Positions 1-10,743 of a stretch of 64,000 nucleotides of DNA are shown piece by piece (position 1 is the stretch's first letter; every line of letters starts with the position of its first letter). A program made the position numbers and the translations under genes. Under the pieces are notes generated by a model. That model did no database searches, was not told where the DNA came from, and saw nothing but the letters and a program-made list of their open reading frames with translations. Origin of the DNA: Oscarella lobularis (Eukaryota > Porifera > Homoscleromorpha > Homosclerophorida > Oscarellidae); the NCBI RefSeq assembly GCF_947507565.1, contig NC_089180.1:2604001-2668000 (forward strand), given 5' to 3'.

Positions 1-67
1 GATCGCATCACAAAGTCACTAAAGAAAAAATTAAATATTAAAATAATTCTTTCGCGAGCGATCTTAC

Positions 68-225
68 TTTTCGGAGCGACGCCGACCGCGACCGCTTCCG
101 CGGCGATTGCGACCACGTCGACCTTGGCCACGGCCACGGCCGCGACCGCGGTCGACGCGATCGCTTTTGCCGCCGCCACGGCCACGGCCAGCGCCGCCCG
201 TTCCTTGCTCAGCTGTCGAAGACAT
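68..225 (-). CDS. Arg/Gly-rich N-terminal exon, possibly ribosomal protein uS5 (RPS2)
   Basis: Starting from the ATG at 225-223, this frame gives about 53 residues that are almost entirely Gly and Arg after a short MSSTAEQGTGG start. It reaches an in-frame TAA, but a good donor (AA followed by GTAAGA) overlaps that stop, so I read it as a first exon ending at 68 with the intron leaving the window. Metazoan RPS2 proteins begin with a comparable RG-rich tail before the conserved core, and the pyrimidine tract just upstream fits a ribosomal-protein gene. The conserved core is outside the window, so another GAR-tail RNA-binding protein (fibrillarin-like, Sm-type) is possible. Seen: composition, ATG, donor. 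Inferred: identity. It is the only candidate housekeeping gene here. Confidence 0.42.
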
Positions 226-242
226 TGCGCGCTGTGTGTGAG

Positions 243-262
243 TGACGTAACAATGAAAAGGG
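243..262 (-). promoter_or_regulatory. TOP-like pyrimidine tract and CRE-like site upstream of the RG-rich exon
   Basis: On the minus strand CCCTTTTC (262-255) lies about 30 nt before the ATG at 225, followed by TTACGTCA (250-243), a CREB/ATF-type half-palindrome. A C-initiated pyrimidine run at the mRNA 5' end is the hallmark of translationally controlled ribosomal-protein genes. The transcription start itself is inferred. Confidence 0.35.
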
Positions 263-299
263 TGAGCACGTGTTTTATTTATTTATTTAAAACGGTAAC

Positions 300-1060
300 A
301 GCGGTGGGAGGCTCCTCATGATGGCTATCCAAGCCATCATTATCTAGTATTAATAATAATAATGGAGCCGACCACCAGAGTTGTACGGATGGAGCCCGTA
401 GGAATGGGAAACTCCCCGTTGCACGTGACCTATACGTGGCTCTATGATTGTCGCCGGAATCCCGGATATTTCTTAAAATATCGCTGTTTCTCTCGTCAAC
501 GATGTCGTTTGGATCATTGTATCCCCATTCGGTATGTCATCTGTAGTTTAAAGTACGAGTTTTTCTTGTCTGCGCTATTGAATTCTCAGCTAATGGTCCC
601 TAATTTCTCACGCGTCGGTATGCTAAACGTCGGCGGGGTAAACTCTCACGTCATCGCTTATACGGCCACAAGTGGCTGTCTAAACGTTGCCGTAGTATGT
701 CGTGCATGCCACTGAAACGTCAATTGCTACCAAAACACCCTCATGTTCGTCTTTGGCGTGATTTTGGGCGTGGACGACCGGCCTTGACTTCGGCGGGGTC
801 TCCTCTCACCAACGGCTAATTTTACGGTTCTCCGTGAATCTGTGCGTGCCATAGACACGCGATTGCGTTGACCACGTTTTGGCCTTCTTGGCCCATCTAA
901 TTTGAACTATTTTGGCCCTTTGGCCATTTCTTGCATCTACGTTTTTTCCTAAAAGGAACTTTTTCTGGTAGTTTCCTTAAACGCCACGTTTGGCCTGTTG
1001 GCCTCAATCTTCGACTTTTCATCCGGTTTTAATTAAATAAAGTAAAAATGCGTCCTGCTA
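300..1060. other. Non-coding stretch without a recognisable gene
   Basis: Short ORFs only. It holds one copy of a dispersed 43-bp repeat (402-444) and T-rich tracts between 900 and 1050. I see nothing else I can support. Confidence 0.5.
402..444 (+). repeat. Dispersed 43-bp repeat, copy 1
   Basis: The segment beginning GAATGGGAAACTCCCCGTTG and ending in GGCTCTAT recurs at 17693-17733 with a 4-nt gap and a few substitutions. Its nature is unknown; probably part of an unnamed interspersed repeat. Confidence 0.6.
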
Positions 1061-1364
1061 CACTTTTTGCGATACACGAACAACGAACCTACGCCACAAA
1101 GAAGTATCAATACTTTGAAACTCTTACCCAAGCAAGTCAAACCACGTGCCCTATCGTTACCTGTCAAAAATTCCGCACAACGGGCAAAGCCGGGTACTCA
1201 ACTTAGCGGGAGTCTTGCTCCCCAAAGCGTACCGAGGGAGGGTCCACAAATACGATTTAGGTTCCAGAAGCGCAGACATAATGGTAGTGTTGGAAGTAAA
1301 ACGGAAAGTTACGCCTTTCCAAGTGCCACAGGGTTCATCGAAAACCTTAGAATCTCCTGCTCCC

Positions 1365-1393
1365 GACCCGGGCGAAGCCGGTTAGTCAGCTAG
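1365..1393 (+). mobile_element. Worn Helitron 3' terminus
   Basis: A short GC-rich hairpin (ACCCGG, loop GCGAAG, CCGGTT, one mismatch) is followed 8 nt later by CTAG and then T at 1394. Hairpin, spacer and CTRR is the Helitron 3' signature. The arrangement and the TTAGTCAG spacer match the cleaner ends at 37903-37933 and 53091-53121. The 5' TC end was not found; the ORF at 1067-1393 is probably only Helitron body. Confidence 0.55.
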
Positions 1394-1399
1394 TTTATG

Positions 1400-3600
1400 T
1401 CTAAAGCCGACTTGGTTTTTACTGCGCGAATCTCGATCTACCAAACACAGAGCTTCTGATCAATTCTATCGTAAGACTAACGTTGCTACTCGTCGCGTGC
1501 GACACGCTATGGCAACGCGACATGTGTCTACCAATTATCCCCCTCGATAATTGAGGCAGCGGAACACAGAGACATCAAGGGATGTCACCAGACCCTCTCC
1601 TGGTGTGGATATCAACACCAAGGCGGAGGGTGCGGCTACGCGAGACTACTCCAACACTTGGGAGGTCAAAAAGAACAGAAAAGCGAGGCCGAACTGATAA
1701 AGGTTGTCGATGCTTGTTTGGAGGAGGCGTTACAAGTTGGAAACGAGAGGAGCGAAGACAGCAGAAACGAAATCCGTCAGATCTGAAGAAAAAAGAAATC
1801 TGATAAGGAGAAATCTTCTGGATCGGCGGGATCCGAAGGAACAAATTCAAAAAAGAAGAGTAAATTTGTGAAGATTGAAGAGGCGAAAATTGATGATCGG
1901 TGTGACACGGCGGCGGCAGCGAGATCCGAAGAAGCAAAATCAAACGAAGCGGATGGTAAGTCACAACGAAGTAAGGGCCATATCCAAACGACGGAGCTTT
2001 TCTTTACGAAGACGTGATCGTCATCTTCGTTATAAAGGAAAATTGCGTGTTTTAACGGCGGGCGACCCTCTTCTTCAGATACACAAAGACTTTCGTGAGA
2101 AGCTTCCTCCAAAATGGGGTCCGAACGGAAATCTCGGCACTGGCGGACTCTTTCTATGTTATGCCGCTACCCTTTCAGGAAATAAAATTTTTCTGTTCCG
2201 CGTTGTTACGATTGTGGAATGCGGCGAGGAACTTTCCGTGGAAAAGATTGGCCTCAGTGGTTCTCTCCCACACGTTGCAGCCTATACGGGAATTCCTCTC
2301 TAATTTGCGCTGCGCGATAGTCTCAAAAGTATTTTAGTACAAGGAGCCACAGCGCCCTGAAGACTTGTTTCCTTCTAATATACCTGGGGTCGCTAGGACC
2401 GAACTTCCGTTTGAGGAAGGCTGTAAACATTGTCGACGTTACTACGCTGCCTTGTGTCTTTTTTCTCGTTTGAATGCGACGACTTGGGACTTGGCGCGAC
2501 CGGCGAGTGCAACTCTCGCATTCCTCAACTTCTCGTCCGGCATTGGCGATCGCGTCGACCTGGAAGAGCTAGTTTCGTAATTCTTCGAAGTTGTATCCGT
2601 AAAACTTGTCAAGTGACCGCGAATGATCTTGGCGTCGTCGGACGCTAACTTGTCGCCGCACGGGCGTTGCGTCTTCGCCGTCTACTTCACTTGTTCTCGT
2701 CGCTGTCGCTGCCATTGGCGTCGGTTTTCTTCTCGCCGGCGTCGTCGGCGTGATGAGCGCCGATCGCAGTCTCCTTTTGACATATGGCACCGCGGGCTTC
2801 TTCGCCTTAGGCATCGCGCCGTTTGGCTCGTGCACTTCGACTGTCGCGCGTGGTTCGCGCAAGACTCTGTTATGGCCCGCGTGGACCTCCCCCGTCGTTG
2901 GCCACACGCCTCCCAGCGGCGTCGAACCGGTTGCGAAACCCGGCCGACTACTCACGGTCCAGCTGTGCGTTTGTCGACCGGCCGACACAACAGGCAGCGC
3001 CAGTCCCCTTCGGCTACCTGGATTACCAAATGTTGTGCTGGCTCGGCCTGCGTGTCTGGAGGGAAACGAGGGAGCGGATTACGTTGGAGAGATGTTAGGT
3101 TTCTTCTTCTGTATTGTATCAAGCCGGGGTCTGTTCCCGTGACCAGACATCATCATGCACATGCTTCAAACAAGTCAATTCACAACACGCCTGTCGAAGA
3201 GTTTGGTCTGATGTTGGTGCCACTGAGGTGTGAATCTGAAGTAGACCGTACTTCTTCGAAGGATGAAAGCGACCGTACTCCTTCACACTGCTAAAAAGAG
3301 TACATAGCTTCATTTTTGAGATTCGAACGCCAAAAAAATTGCTAATTAAGGCCTAGCGCGAGTACCAGTTTTAGAAAGAAAAATGTTTCAACTCTTGGTA
3401 TTACGAGTGTCTATTTCAACATTTGTGAATAACAATTACTTTGTTAGTAAATACTGTAATGCGTTCTATGCGAGATGTAAAAAGAATTTCTGGGCGTTTT
3501 TGCCTTTTTCGAGATACGTACCGACTTTTGGCGTCACTCCTTTGTGACGTCATTGCACGTGAATTAAGGGCTCCTTTCTATTGGCTAAGAAACTAACTAC
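1400..3600. other. Region with overlapping short ORFs, no recognised gene
   Basis: Between about 1600 and 2030 one plus-strand frame is Lys/Glu/Ser-rich and coding-like but is broken by a TGA near 1785; it could be an old retroelement gag or a disordered protein. From 2500 to 3100 the DNA is GC-rich and open in several frames on both strands (for example 2569-2988 minus, 139 codons), which composition alone can explain. No domain is recognisable. Confidence 0.3.
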
Positions 3601-3605
3601 GTTCT

Positions 3606-3953
3606 ATGATTCTGCGACTCACCCCAAAAAATAGTTCAAACTTTCCTGAATGTGGCGATGCGCTCAAAAGCCTTGTACGCGAAATTTACAGCGATATAGC
3701 GAGATTTAGATTTTGGAAGTTTATGCTGATTGGCACTGTACCTGAACAGCTCGTTCCGCTATATGAGTACGGTTGCAGTGCCTTCTTCTCAAGAGCGGTT
3801 GCGAACGTTTCTTTGCGACAGCGGTGTCAATTGTACCAGAAGAAGGCCGATCTCTTCAAGAAAGCTCTTCAGATCTTTCGCTCCGCTCTTGCGAAGATGA
3901 AAAGCTCCGTGCCAGATTGGAGAGTGCATACCGCATGCTTCACTAAGTGTTGA
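3606..3953 (+). CDS. Hypothetical ORF, 115 aa
   Basis: The frame opens with ATG at 3606 and encodes a basic, helix-rich protein. Its middle (PLYEYGCSAFFSRAVANVS) and the following Lys/Gln-rich helix (KKADLFKKALQIFRSALAKM) look like real protein rather than noise. There is no signal peptide, membrane segment or metal-binding motif. I do not recognise the family. Neighbours on both sides are unannotated AT-rich DNA, so it may be one exon of a transposon gene or a fossil. Confidence 0.25.
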   Translation: MILRLTPKNSSNFPECGDALKSLVREIYSDIARFRFWKFMLIGTVPEQLVPLYEYGCSAFFSRAVANVSLRQRCQLYQKKADLFKKALQIFRSALAKMKSSVPDWRVHTACFTKC

Positions 3954-5934
3954 AAACTGTTTTTGTCGTCCTTGCGGTATCGATCTTCACCCTGTCTATC
4001 TATGTGCCTGAATGCCGCATGTTCTAAAACGAAGCATTTTCGAGAACAACATTATAAAACGTTCCTGACGTAGCAGCAAGAAAAGAATGCCTAATCTGCG
4101 TTTGAAGCTTGATTAATGACCTCAGCAAGGTCCACCTTTGCCTTCTTCCTGACAGGAATTGCTTCAAAGAGTACCAAACTTTAAACAAGTTATAGGAACA
4201 ACTTTGCGTGCGATTTTTGTTGTTGGTTTCTAATGATTCTGTGTCGTTGGAGCAGTCATTGCGTTCATTTAAGTTCACTTTCGGTTGGCGTCCTCGAATA
4301 AAAGTTTGCTAAATGACAGATAAGCTTCTGAAATCAAGTAATGAAAAATTTGATAAAGAAGAAAGCAATCCTCAATATTACCGTAAATCGTTTCAAATTT
4401 TTATTCCAAATTTTTAATTTTTTTATTTTTAGGCGTTGCCATGGCGACTGAAACGTTCTCAGAATATTCTTTGTTTAGTTCAAAATCGAATGGACAAAGG
4501 CTGCTAGGGAGTTCTAGCTTTCCTGCTAAGCTATTTCGAATTTCGCGCGTGTCATGCGCATTTCCTGTTACCGGAAACGAAAAAATTTGGAAGTGAAAGG
4601 GTTAAACTTACGGTAAATTTATGTCTTCGACGATTTCTACAGCTTTGGAAAAGATTGATCGCTCCGTACTCGGGGAGGGCCTGTTCAAACTAGCATTGTT
4701 GCTTGGCTCACTGTCTGTTTATCAAAAGCACGGGGTGCTTGATGTCATTTTGAGGAAGGGCGGGACGCAGCCTCAAAAATGCTCTAATGAAATACCCATT
4801 GAGTCTGCTAATCGCAAACTCGCCCATAATTAAACGCCTTTTTGACAACACGCGAACGAGACCCACAGAAATTTCTGTGCGATCAATTGCTCGGAACAAT
4901 GAATTGTCCGCAACGATAATTTTGGCGGCTCGACGGTATCTCCACCGTTGCTGAAATCCATGCAGCAATGCCAGTTAGCGTCAAATTTTGCAAATGACAA
5001 ATCCGTGCTTCTTTTTTTTCATTCCCGTTGTCTCTCACAAAATTTTTCACGACACCAGACAGAATTATGACGACGTTTAGAATTAATATTTCCTGATTTC
5101 TTTGGAATATTCCCAGCTCAGCAAAAAATTGGTAAACCAGAAAAAGAGCAAGCTCTAAACCATGCAGAAAATTACTGACAAAACAAACAGATCTCTGCAT
5201 GTCGGTAAAATGAAACAAACCTTTGTCAGATTATCCCTCTTCGGTAAGTGCACTGAAAATTTCACCCACTGCAGATAAGATTTCATTTGACTCCTCTTCC
5301 ATTTCCGGCGATTCCTTTGACTCCACTTTCTCAACGGCTTCCACCACCATTTGTTTCAGCTCATCTTTAGATTTTAGAGCTATACTGATGTCAGAAATTT
5401 GCCCTCAATGAAGTGGTGAAGGAACGACTGCCGTCGTGGCGGCTGCTGTACTGGAGGGCGCACAGACGACGCTAATATGGGTTGCCCATGCAGTTTCACC
5501 GTGAAGTGACGAAACTTTCGCCAACAGAGCGCCTGGCTACTTTCGTTCTTCGTGTATTGTAGATTTAGTTTCCTATCATCTGAATAAACATCTACATCAA
5601 AGTCAACTCTATCAAGCTGAAGCAGATACAAAAGAGATTGCCTAAAGAAAAACGGCATTGGAGAATAAGATATGAGTTTTGTAAAAAATTTAAACCGAAG
5701 AGTAAGAAAACATAAAGCGCTCGCGGAAAGCAAGCAATCACAAGGAACACGGCCGAGAAGTGCCGCGACTCGAAAATCGAAACGAAAGGTGCTCGAAGCT
5801 CAAAAAACAGCGAAGTGATAGGCATTAGGACACTGACCACAATCTAATCAAGAGAAACGCCAAAGTTAATAGATCCAAAGAAAAAACGCTCTTCGAAAAA
5901 ACCTGAATCTGTTAGCGCGCGCTCGTGAAAAACT

Positions 5935-5958
5935 CCCCCTGCTTGCGTGAGCAGGGGG
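5935..5958. repeat. Hairpin, 9-bp stem
   Basis: CCCCCTGCT and AGCAGGGGG flank a 6-nt loop (TGCGTG). A related CTCCTGCTGCTTGCGTG string occurs near 6404, so this may be an end of a small mobile element. Confidence 0.6.
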
Positions 5959-6262
5959 GACTTTCACTGCGCATGTGCGTTAATATTTAGGCGGGATCCA
6001 ATGATTACGCTGCTTTCGCGACTATGTCGACATGTTGAGAGAAACTCCCTGTGATAAGCTACAACCTTATCTGATAAGGTCGCGATCGCCTCTCAACGCT
6101 GCCCAGATAAAATATCTTTTGAATGGAAGAGGGGCTATTTTTTTCTAAGGGGGTGCTATTTTTACAAAACGCGTCGAAAGAGTTCGCGATAATCTGAAAA
6201 GAGGCGAACGGGACAGCAAATTCGCTGCCGCCTACTCTTGACACAAACAATGTGTCTTAGTA

Positions 6263-6294
6263 GCGTTTCGCGGCGTGAGAAAGCCGCGAAACGC
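6263..6294. repeat. Hairpin, perfect 12-bp stem
   Basis: GCGTTTCGCGGC (6263-6274) and GCCGCGAAACGC (6283-6294) surround an 8-nt loop. It lies just beyond the end of the Helitron helicase remnant and may be an element end or a terminator-like structure. Confidence 0.65.
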
Positions 6295-6484
6295 AATTTC
6301 AGAAGGCGCGTAGAATGAAACACCTGCGTTTTCTTCCATTGTTACGTAATGAAATGTCCGCGAAAACCCTAGCAACGTGCACATGCGCAGCGAAAGTCCC
6401 TCCTGCTGCTTGCGTGCCTATATAGCGTATAATAGCGTGCGCTGCTAAACGATGATCTTATCAAATAAGTCTCCCTCTAAGGCT

Positions 6485-7310
6485 CTGAAATAAGCGAACT
6501 TTTTTGTGCCAAATGCTCGGCAGCTGAGTGAGCTGTTTTGCCGCCACTGAGAAGTGTTGCTGCAATTCCGGAGGAAGCCACTGCAAGAGCTATGTCGCCT
6601 TGCGATGGTATTTTGTCAAGAAAAGATTAAGCAGATATGTTTTCCCTGTTCCTCCTGGCGCATGGAGGAAAATGATTGTATTGTCAGAACCTCGTGCGAC
6701 GTAGGCAAGTAATTCTTGGTAAATTTGTCTTTGGTCTGACGTTAGAGAACCTTCGTTTGATCGCTCTTGTAACTGGGGAGTGTTATAGGAGTATTCGGTA
6801 GCGATTTCTCGGGGAAGAGGTCGTCTTGTTCGGTAGAGCGATCGGGGCTGGGTAACTGGTAGTCACTCAGGGTTTTCCTCCGGGAAAAGATAGCAATTTT
6901 TCCTCAATTGCAAGTAAGGCTTGATTGAAAATCGCATCGGTGAGCGGTAGTGTGTCGTTGTTTGCGCGTCTGCGAAGCGTTCGGAAGAAAATCTTGGGCC
7001 ATTGCTTCTTTGTGTTGCTCCCAAAGACGAAGAGGATCGGAAATTTCGCACATGTGAAGCATGATGGCAAACATGTCGCGAATTTTGTACGGACGATCGG
7101 TGACCGTTGCTGTGAGTGCAAGATGCCAATGCTGATCATCGGCCGAAAGTCCGCGTTCGCGGCACGCTTCCGCGTACGTATTAAAAACACTGTTTGTAAG
7201 TCAGCAAACGACGTCGGTCTTCGAACGTGGAGCAAGACAAGTCGCAAAAGATAGCATTCGGTGTTCCTGGAATGAACCGTGTATATGCGGCCAAGAGTTG
7301 TTGACTGTCT
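6485..7310 (-). pseudogene. Helitron Rep/helicase remnant
   Basis: Read on the minus strand, the 7310-6860 part begins with GRIYTVHSRNTECYLLRL, a conserved stretch just before the Pif1-type helicase of Helitron RepHel proteins, and ends with an IEEKLLSFPGG-like segment. Further downstream come a Walker A motif (GGTGKTYLLNLFLTKY, about 6600-6660) and the next Pif1 motif (VASSGIAATLLSGGKTAHSA, about 6520-6580). At least one frameshift separates these two motifs and the frame changes again before 6860. The Rep nuclease, the helicase C-terminus and both Helitron ends are missing. Enzyme role in the family: rolling-circle transposition with a 5'-3' helicase. This copy is dead. It abuts a tyrosine-recombinase fragment at about 7367. 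Confidence 0.8.
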
Positions 7311-7366
7311 ATTGTCGGGATTTTGCGGCAGAATGGCACCTTGCTTTCGCCTTTGCCACTTTTTGT

Positions 7367-7666
7367 TCACCCATCTGTAGTATCGAGGAACATCGATGCA
7401 GCCGCCGCTGTGGTGGCCGCGCCGATCCGAAAGCTATGCCCTGTATACTTGCCAGCATCAATTCCGGCGCTGGAAAGGGCCTGCTGCATGTGTTGCACCA
7501 GGGCGTTATTTTGCAACGGGCGCCCGTTGGCGAACACGAAGAATGGTCCAGGGCGCAGCGTTCGCTCCACGAGGTAGCCCAGTAGCGCGGCGACAGGGCA
7601 CAGGTCCTCTCCCGTGCTGAAGACAACGCAACTTCCGGAGTACGCTTTCATGTCATTCGGACTCAC
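7367..7666 (-). pseudogene. Tyrosine recombinase C-terminal fragment (DIRS/Crypton type)
   Basis: About 99 minus-strand codons contain DLCPVAALLGYLVE, then RPGPFFVFANGRPL, then GHSFRIGAATTAA. The last holds the HxxR catalytic box of tyrosine recombinases, and the arrangement matches recombinases of DIRS-like retroelements and Cryptons. The upstream core-binding domain and the final catalytic Tyr are not present in this frame. It joins directly to Helitron sequence at its 3' side, so the locus is a chimera created by insertion or deletion. DIRS versus Crypton cannot be decided without the missing parts. Confidence 0.75.
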
Positions 7667-8052
7667 AAGTACTGTAATCTTGTTTTATTTGTGAAACGCT
7701 TCCATTAGAAACATCATTTCTCCGACACCTGACTACACTCACCTCTAACTTTTATATATTTTCTTGCATTACAGTAATAGTCATTAGGCAAACAGACGTA
7801 AAGTCCACTGCTTGAAAGTTTAGTGGTATATCAATTGTGATTTTGAAGGCACGAGCTTTTCTGTAGCGAAACGCTGTGTACAAAACTAGTATTTGTACTG
7901 TATCGAAGAATTTGTCCTTCCGGAAAGAATATGTCTGTTTGGAGGACGTCCTTTTATTGTAACGTCGTCTACTAGCGACTTTAAGTCTACAATACAACGT
8001 TGGGAGTTTATGATATCATAATCACGTGATATACGTGATTGTTTCTCGGTAT
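7667..8052. other. Intergenic, nothing recognised
   Basis: AT-rich DNA with only short ORFs; no motif that I can support. Confidence 0.4.
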
Positions 8053-8335
8053 CTGATTGGCTTGGCACAGTAAACCGATTTAGTTGCCTCGCGCACCGAT
8101 TTCACCGACGTGTCCGCGTCCTCCGTTCGCGCTGTTCGCTCTGTTTCGTTTGCCGTGATTTCGAATTCCTCTTCGTTTTCTGTTGCTACTCTTATTGGCT
8201 TGGCACGGTGAGCCGATGTAGTTGCCTCGCGCACCGATCTCACCGATTTGATTGACAGTTTTTGCAGCCGTCCATTGTTGTTTCGCTGCCCGCTGTGATG
8301 CGTTTGCGGCGATTTCGAATTCCTCTTCGTTTCCT
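8053..8335. repeat. Tandem duplication, about 138-bp unit
   Basis: A block starting with TTGGCTTGGCAC and containing TAGTTGCCTCGCGCACCGAT occurs at 8056 and again at 8195. Its tail (GATTTCGAATTCCTCTTCGTTT) also recurs at about 8158 and 8308. Copies differ by scattered substitutions, so the duplication is not recent. The minus-strand ORFs over it show the same repetition and are probably not genes. Confidence 0.7.
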
Positions 8336-8544
8336 TTTGCGAATCGACGGTGAGTTTGCGCCGCTGCTGCGCGCAAAGGTTTTGTTGAACTTTTCATCGA
8401 TAGAGTTGTCATTGCCTGTTTTTGTTTTTCGCTGTATTGCGAATCCCTTCTGATGTGAGTCGATTTATGGGTGAACCGTGCGACAGCGACTCATAGTCGC
8501 TGTATCTGTATTATTTTTTATCAGATCTGTGGCTTGACATTCCG

Positions 8545-8850
8545 TATGTCGGAACAGTCCTCTTTTCTTGGAGAGAATACTAACAATAGACTTGAAAGCA
8601 TCAATCAGAAGATTAAAAGTGTTGTATCAACGCACTCCAACATGGGCAGTTTTTTCGATCAACAGCTGTCTTTTCTCTCCACCATTCGCAATGAGCGCGA
8701 TCACACTGCACTAATGGCCATCGCCAAACGACGAGTTGTAACCAAAAGTCCTGTTGAAAAAGGCTACGCGCAACATTTGACACCGTTTGAATTCGACCGC
8801 GTCGTTCAGCAACTGAGAGAGTATAAAAAGGTACACAGGCAAATGCGTTA
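8545..8850 (+). pseudogene. MULE/ZSWIM-like transposase C-terminal fragment
   Basis: The plus frame reads NTNNRLESINQKIKSVVS, then a helix with TIRNERDHTALMA, then a LTPFEFDRVVQQLREYKKV segment. This order is typical of the region after the MULE catalytic domain in FAR1/ZSWIM3-type proteins derived from Mutator-like elements. Catalytic Asp/Glu residues and the SWIM finger are not seen. The fragment ends at about 8850 where the antisense Tc1 sequence begins, so it was probably cut by that element or by a later deletion. Confidence 0.6.
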
Positions 8851-9584
8851 CTTTTCAAGTAGGCTTTCAACCAGTTTTCCTATTAAACGTGCAGCGTCTG
8901 GGAGCATTTTTGTCTGGAGGATGTTTTTGTAGCCGTCCGCGTTCAACCTTCCATCAATACGATGCAAAGATCCAACTCCGGAAGACGCCATGCAGCCCCA
9001 CACCATCACGCTAATTGAATACTGCACGGTGGGAACAGTGCAGCAACTGGCATTCTCTTCTCCTGCGCGACGCCAGACGAAGGTTTTGCCATCGCTCCCA
9101 ATGAAATTTTCGATTCGTCGCTGAACAGCACTCTCTTCCACTGGTCAAGAGTCCAACCTCTGTGAGACGCTGCCCAGCCGCGTCGGAGGCCCCGATGCCT
9201 CGCCGTCAGCTGCGGTTTTTTTCGCGGTCGACGAGCTCGAATTCCTTTCTCCGAGAGCCGACGAGAGACTGTCCATTTGGAAACAGCTTTGCCCGTTGTA
9301 GCAGACAACTGAGAGCCGAGCTGCCTCGCCGACTGCCTTCGATCGCGCAACGCAGCAACTCGAAGAAATCGGTCCTCTCGACTCGTTGTCTTTCGCGGCC
9401 TCCCGGACCGCTGACTTGCCTCGAAAACGCCCTCATCTAATTTTTTAATCCAGTTTCTCACGGCTCCGCGAGAACGATTAATTTCGGCCGCGATTTCAGA
9501 TGGATTTTTTCCGCATTTGCGAAGGCCTTCAATAAGGCCAATTTCTCGGCTTGTCAGTTGTCGATTTCGGGGCATTGTGTTCAA
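8851..9584 (-). pseudogene. Tc1-type transposase, frameshifted and 3'-truncated
   Basis: The minus frame from ATG 9584 encodes a paired-like bipartite DNA-binding region: a first helix-turn-helix (LTSREIGLIEGLRKCGKNPS), the GRPRKT AT-hook-like linker and a second HTH (SKWTVSRRLSEKGIRAR). The first catalytic Asp lies in KRVLFSDESK. Just after it the frame shifts near 9100-9140; the correct frame resumes with FIGSDGKTFVWRR and VMVWGCMASSGVG. Sequence stops after LPDAARLIGK, before the second Asp (QQDN motif) and the third acidic residue. In the family this enzyme cuts and pastes at TA sites. This copy lacks two of three catalytic residues. Confidence 0.9.
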
Positions 9585-9946
9585 AGAAAGACAAAGATTA
9601 TTTTGAATGGTGACAACAAAACGAAAGCACCTTTAATATCCTTTCAGCTGAATAATGTTCAGATAGAAATGATGAATTTTAGCGGGAGAACGCGGCGTTA
9701 AAAGATCCCGTGTTTTAATTACGTCATAACAAAAGTAGCAAAAAACCCCCAAATAATTAGCGTAATAAACTGAAACCGATAAAATAATTTGGTTTTCAAA
9801 ACGAAAAGATGAATCAAAAACGTTATCTCATGAGAGAAACAGATGTTTTGAAAAACAAAACATTGTGACTGAACAATTACACAAGAATAGTTTTTCTATG
9901 ACGTCACAAGTTTTATTGACTAATTATCATTGTACGCTACGGTTGT
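9585..9946. other. AT-rich flank of the Tc1 remnant
   Basis: No ORF or repeat I can support. It presumably includes the untranslated 5' part of the Tc1 element, but I could not define a terminal repeat. Confidence 0.35.
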
Positions 9947-10280
9947 TGATCGAGATGTTTCGCGCTTGAAATTCTTCGCGAAGACGCGAAGACGTTGCTG
10001 AAGCGCATTTTAGAGGCATGCGAGATCGGTCCAACAGCTGCAATCATTAATCCTCAGCTGTGCTTAGACAGCGCAAAAAGTTTTGATTAATCATCAAAAA
10101 GATAGCAGATGTTATTTCGTCTTTGAAAAACTTCGTATGACGCTCTGCAATCAATGTAAAGCAATTTGGTGGCGGCTTTATCTCTGCAATGGAATGGAGT
10201 TCTGGCAAGTAGCTATCCTCTGGCATTAGCTTTACCTGTCTCCCGCAGGGTGGTAAACCTTCCAAAGTAAAAAAGATGGA
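9947..10280 (+). repeat. Long inverted repeat, copy A (partner at 39600-39945)
   Basis: This block is the reverse complement of 39600-39945 with only scattered differences. Antisense it can encode a protein-like string including PEDSYLPELHSIAEIKPPP, open from 10265 to 10047, which I do not recognise. The two copies lie outside the LTRs of the large gypsy element and point in opposite directions, so they are two insertions of one unnamed repeat, or arms of an older inverted structure. Confidence 0.85.
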
Positions 10281-10535
10281 GCGAAACTACTTTGACTTAG
10301 GGAAAGGAACCGGAAAGGTACGACACTCCAGTTCATCTTTTCGTTCCCAGATTCAGTCATGTAAATTACGACGATTTTCAACCATTCCCGGTGCACTTTA
10401 TTACGATTTATTCGCATGTGTAAAAAACAGAAAGCCGACATTGTCGCGCAGTTCGCCGACCCTTAACAGAAACAAAACTATTTATAATTATATGCAGCGC
10501 AAATGTCTCACTGTCTCAAAGTTGTTACCGTATTA
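10281..10535. other. Flank of the gypsy element, ending in ATTA
   Basis: No gene. The last four bases (10532-10535, ATTA) match the four bases after the 3' LTR (38084-38087) and are the probable target-site duplication. Confidence 0.6.
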
Positions 10536-10742
10536 TGTGGGAAATTGTCGTCCGGGACTGCAGCCCGTGACGATAATGGCCCCTCCCTTGTAAGTTATAA
10601 TAGTCTGTACCCGTGTGATCAGTTAGTTCAGTGAGTTCAGTTAGTGTTGTCCGGTGTAGTGTAGCGTCGAGTGAGTGTGTGCGACCGACTAAGAATACAA
10701 CGACTGAGCGCTCATTCGAATCGCCAGCAAGATTTCGCGACA
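10536..10742 (+). repeat. 5' LTR of the split gypsy element, 207 bp
   Basis: It begins TGTGGGAAATTG and ends GCGACA, giving the usual TG...CA ends. It aligns to the 3' LTR with a 5-bp indel near the end and a few substitutions, and it retains the empty site (AGTTATAATAG, near 10592) of the Helitron found in the 3' LTR. Confidence 0.93.
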
Positions 10743-10743
10743 T

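Larger units (their letters stand above)
3960..6480. other. AT-rich intergenic DNA with two hairpins
   Basis: ORFs here are short and unrecognised (4621-4833 plus and 5380-5733 minus are the longest). Supported structures are the stem-loops at 5935-5958 and 6263-6294. I found no conserved domain in either strand before the Helitron helicase motifs begin near 6485. Confidence 0.4.

Noticed and set aside
2569-2988. 139-codon minus-strand ORF with basic composition
   Set aside because: Several overlapping frames on both strands are open in this GC-rich stretch and none has a recognisable domain.
4379-4620. TTACCGTAA near both ends as a possible MITE
   Set aside because: Only about 9 bp match and no TA or other duplication was evident.
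5934-5960. Hairpin as a bacterial-type terminator
   Set aside because: No T-run and no bacterial context; more likely an element-related stem-loop.
10526-10535. TACCGTA before the 5' LTR as a pogo-type end
   Set aside because: No subterminal palindromes and no matching second end; explained as flank plus ATTA duplication.
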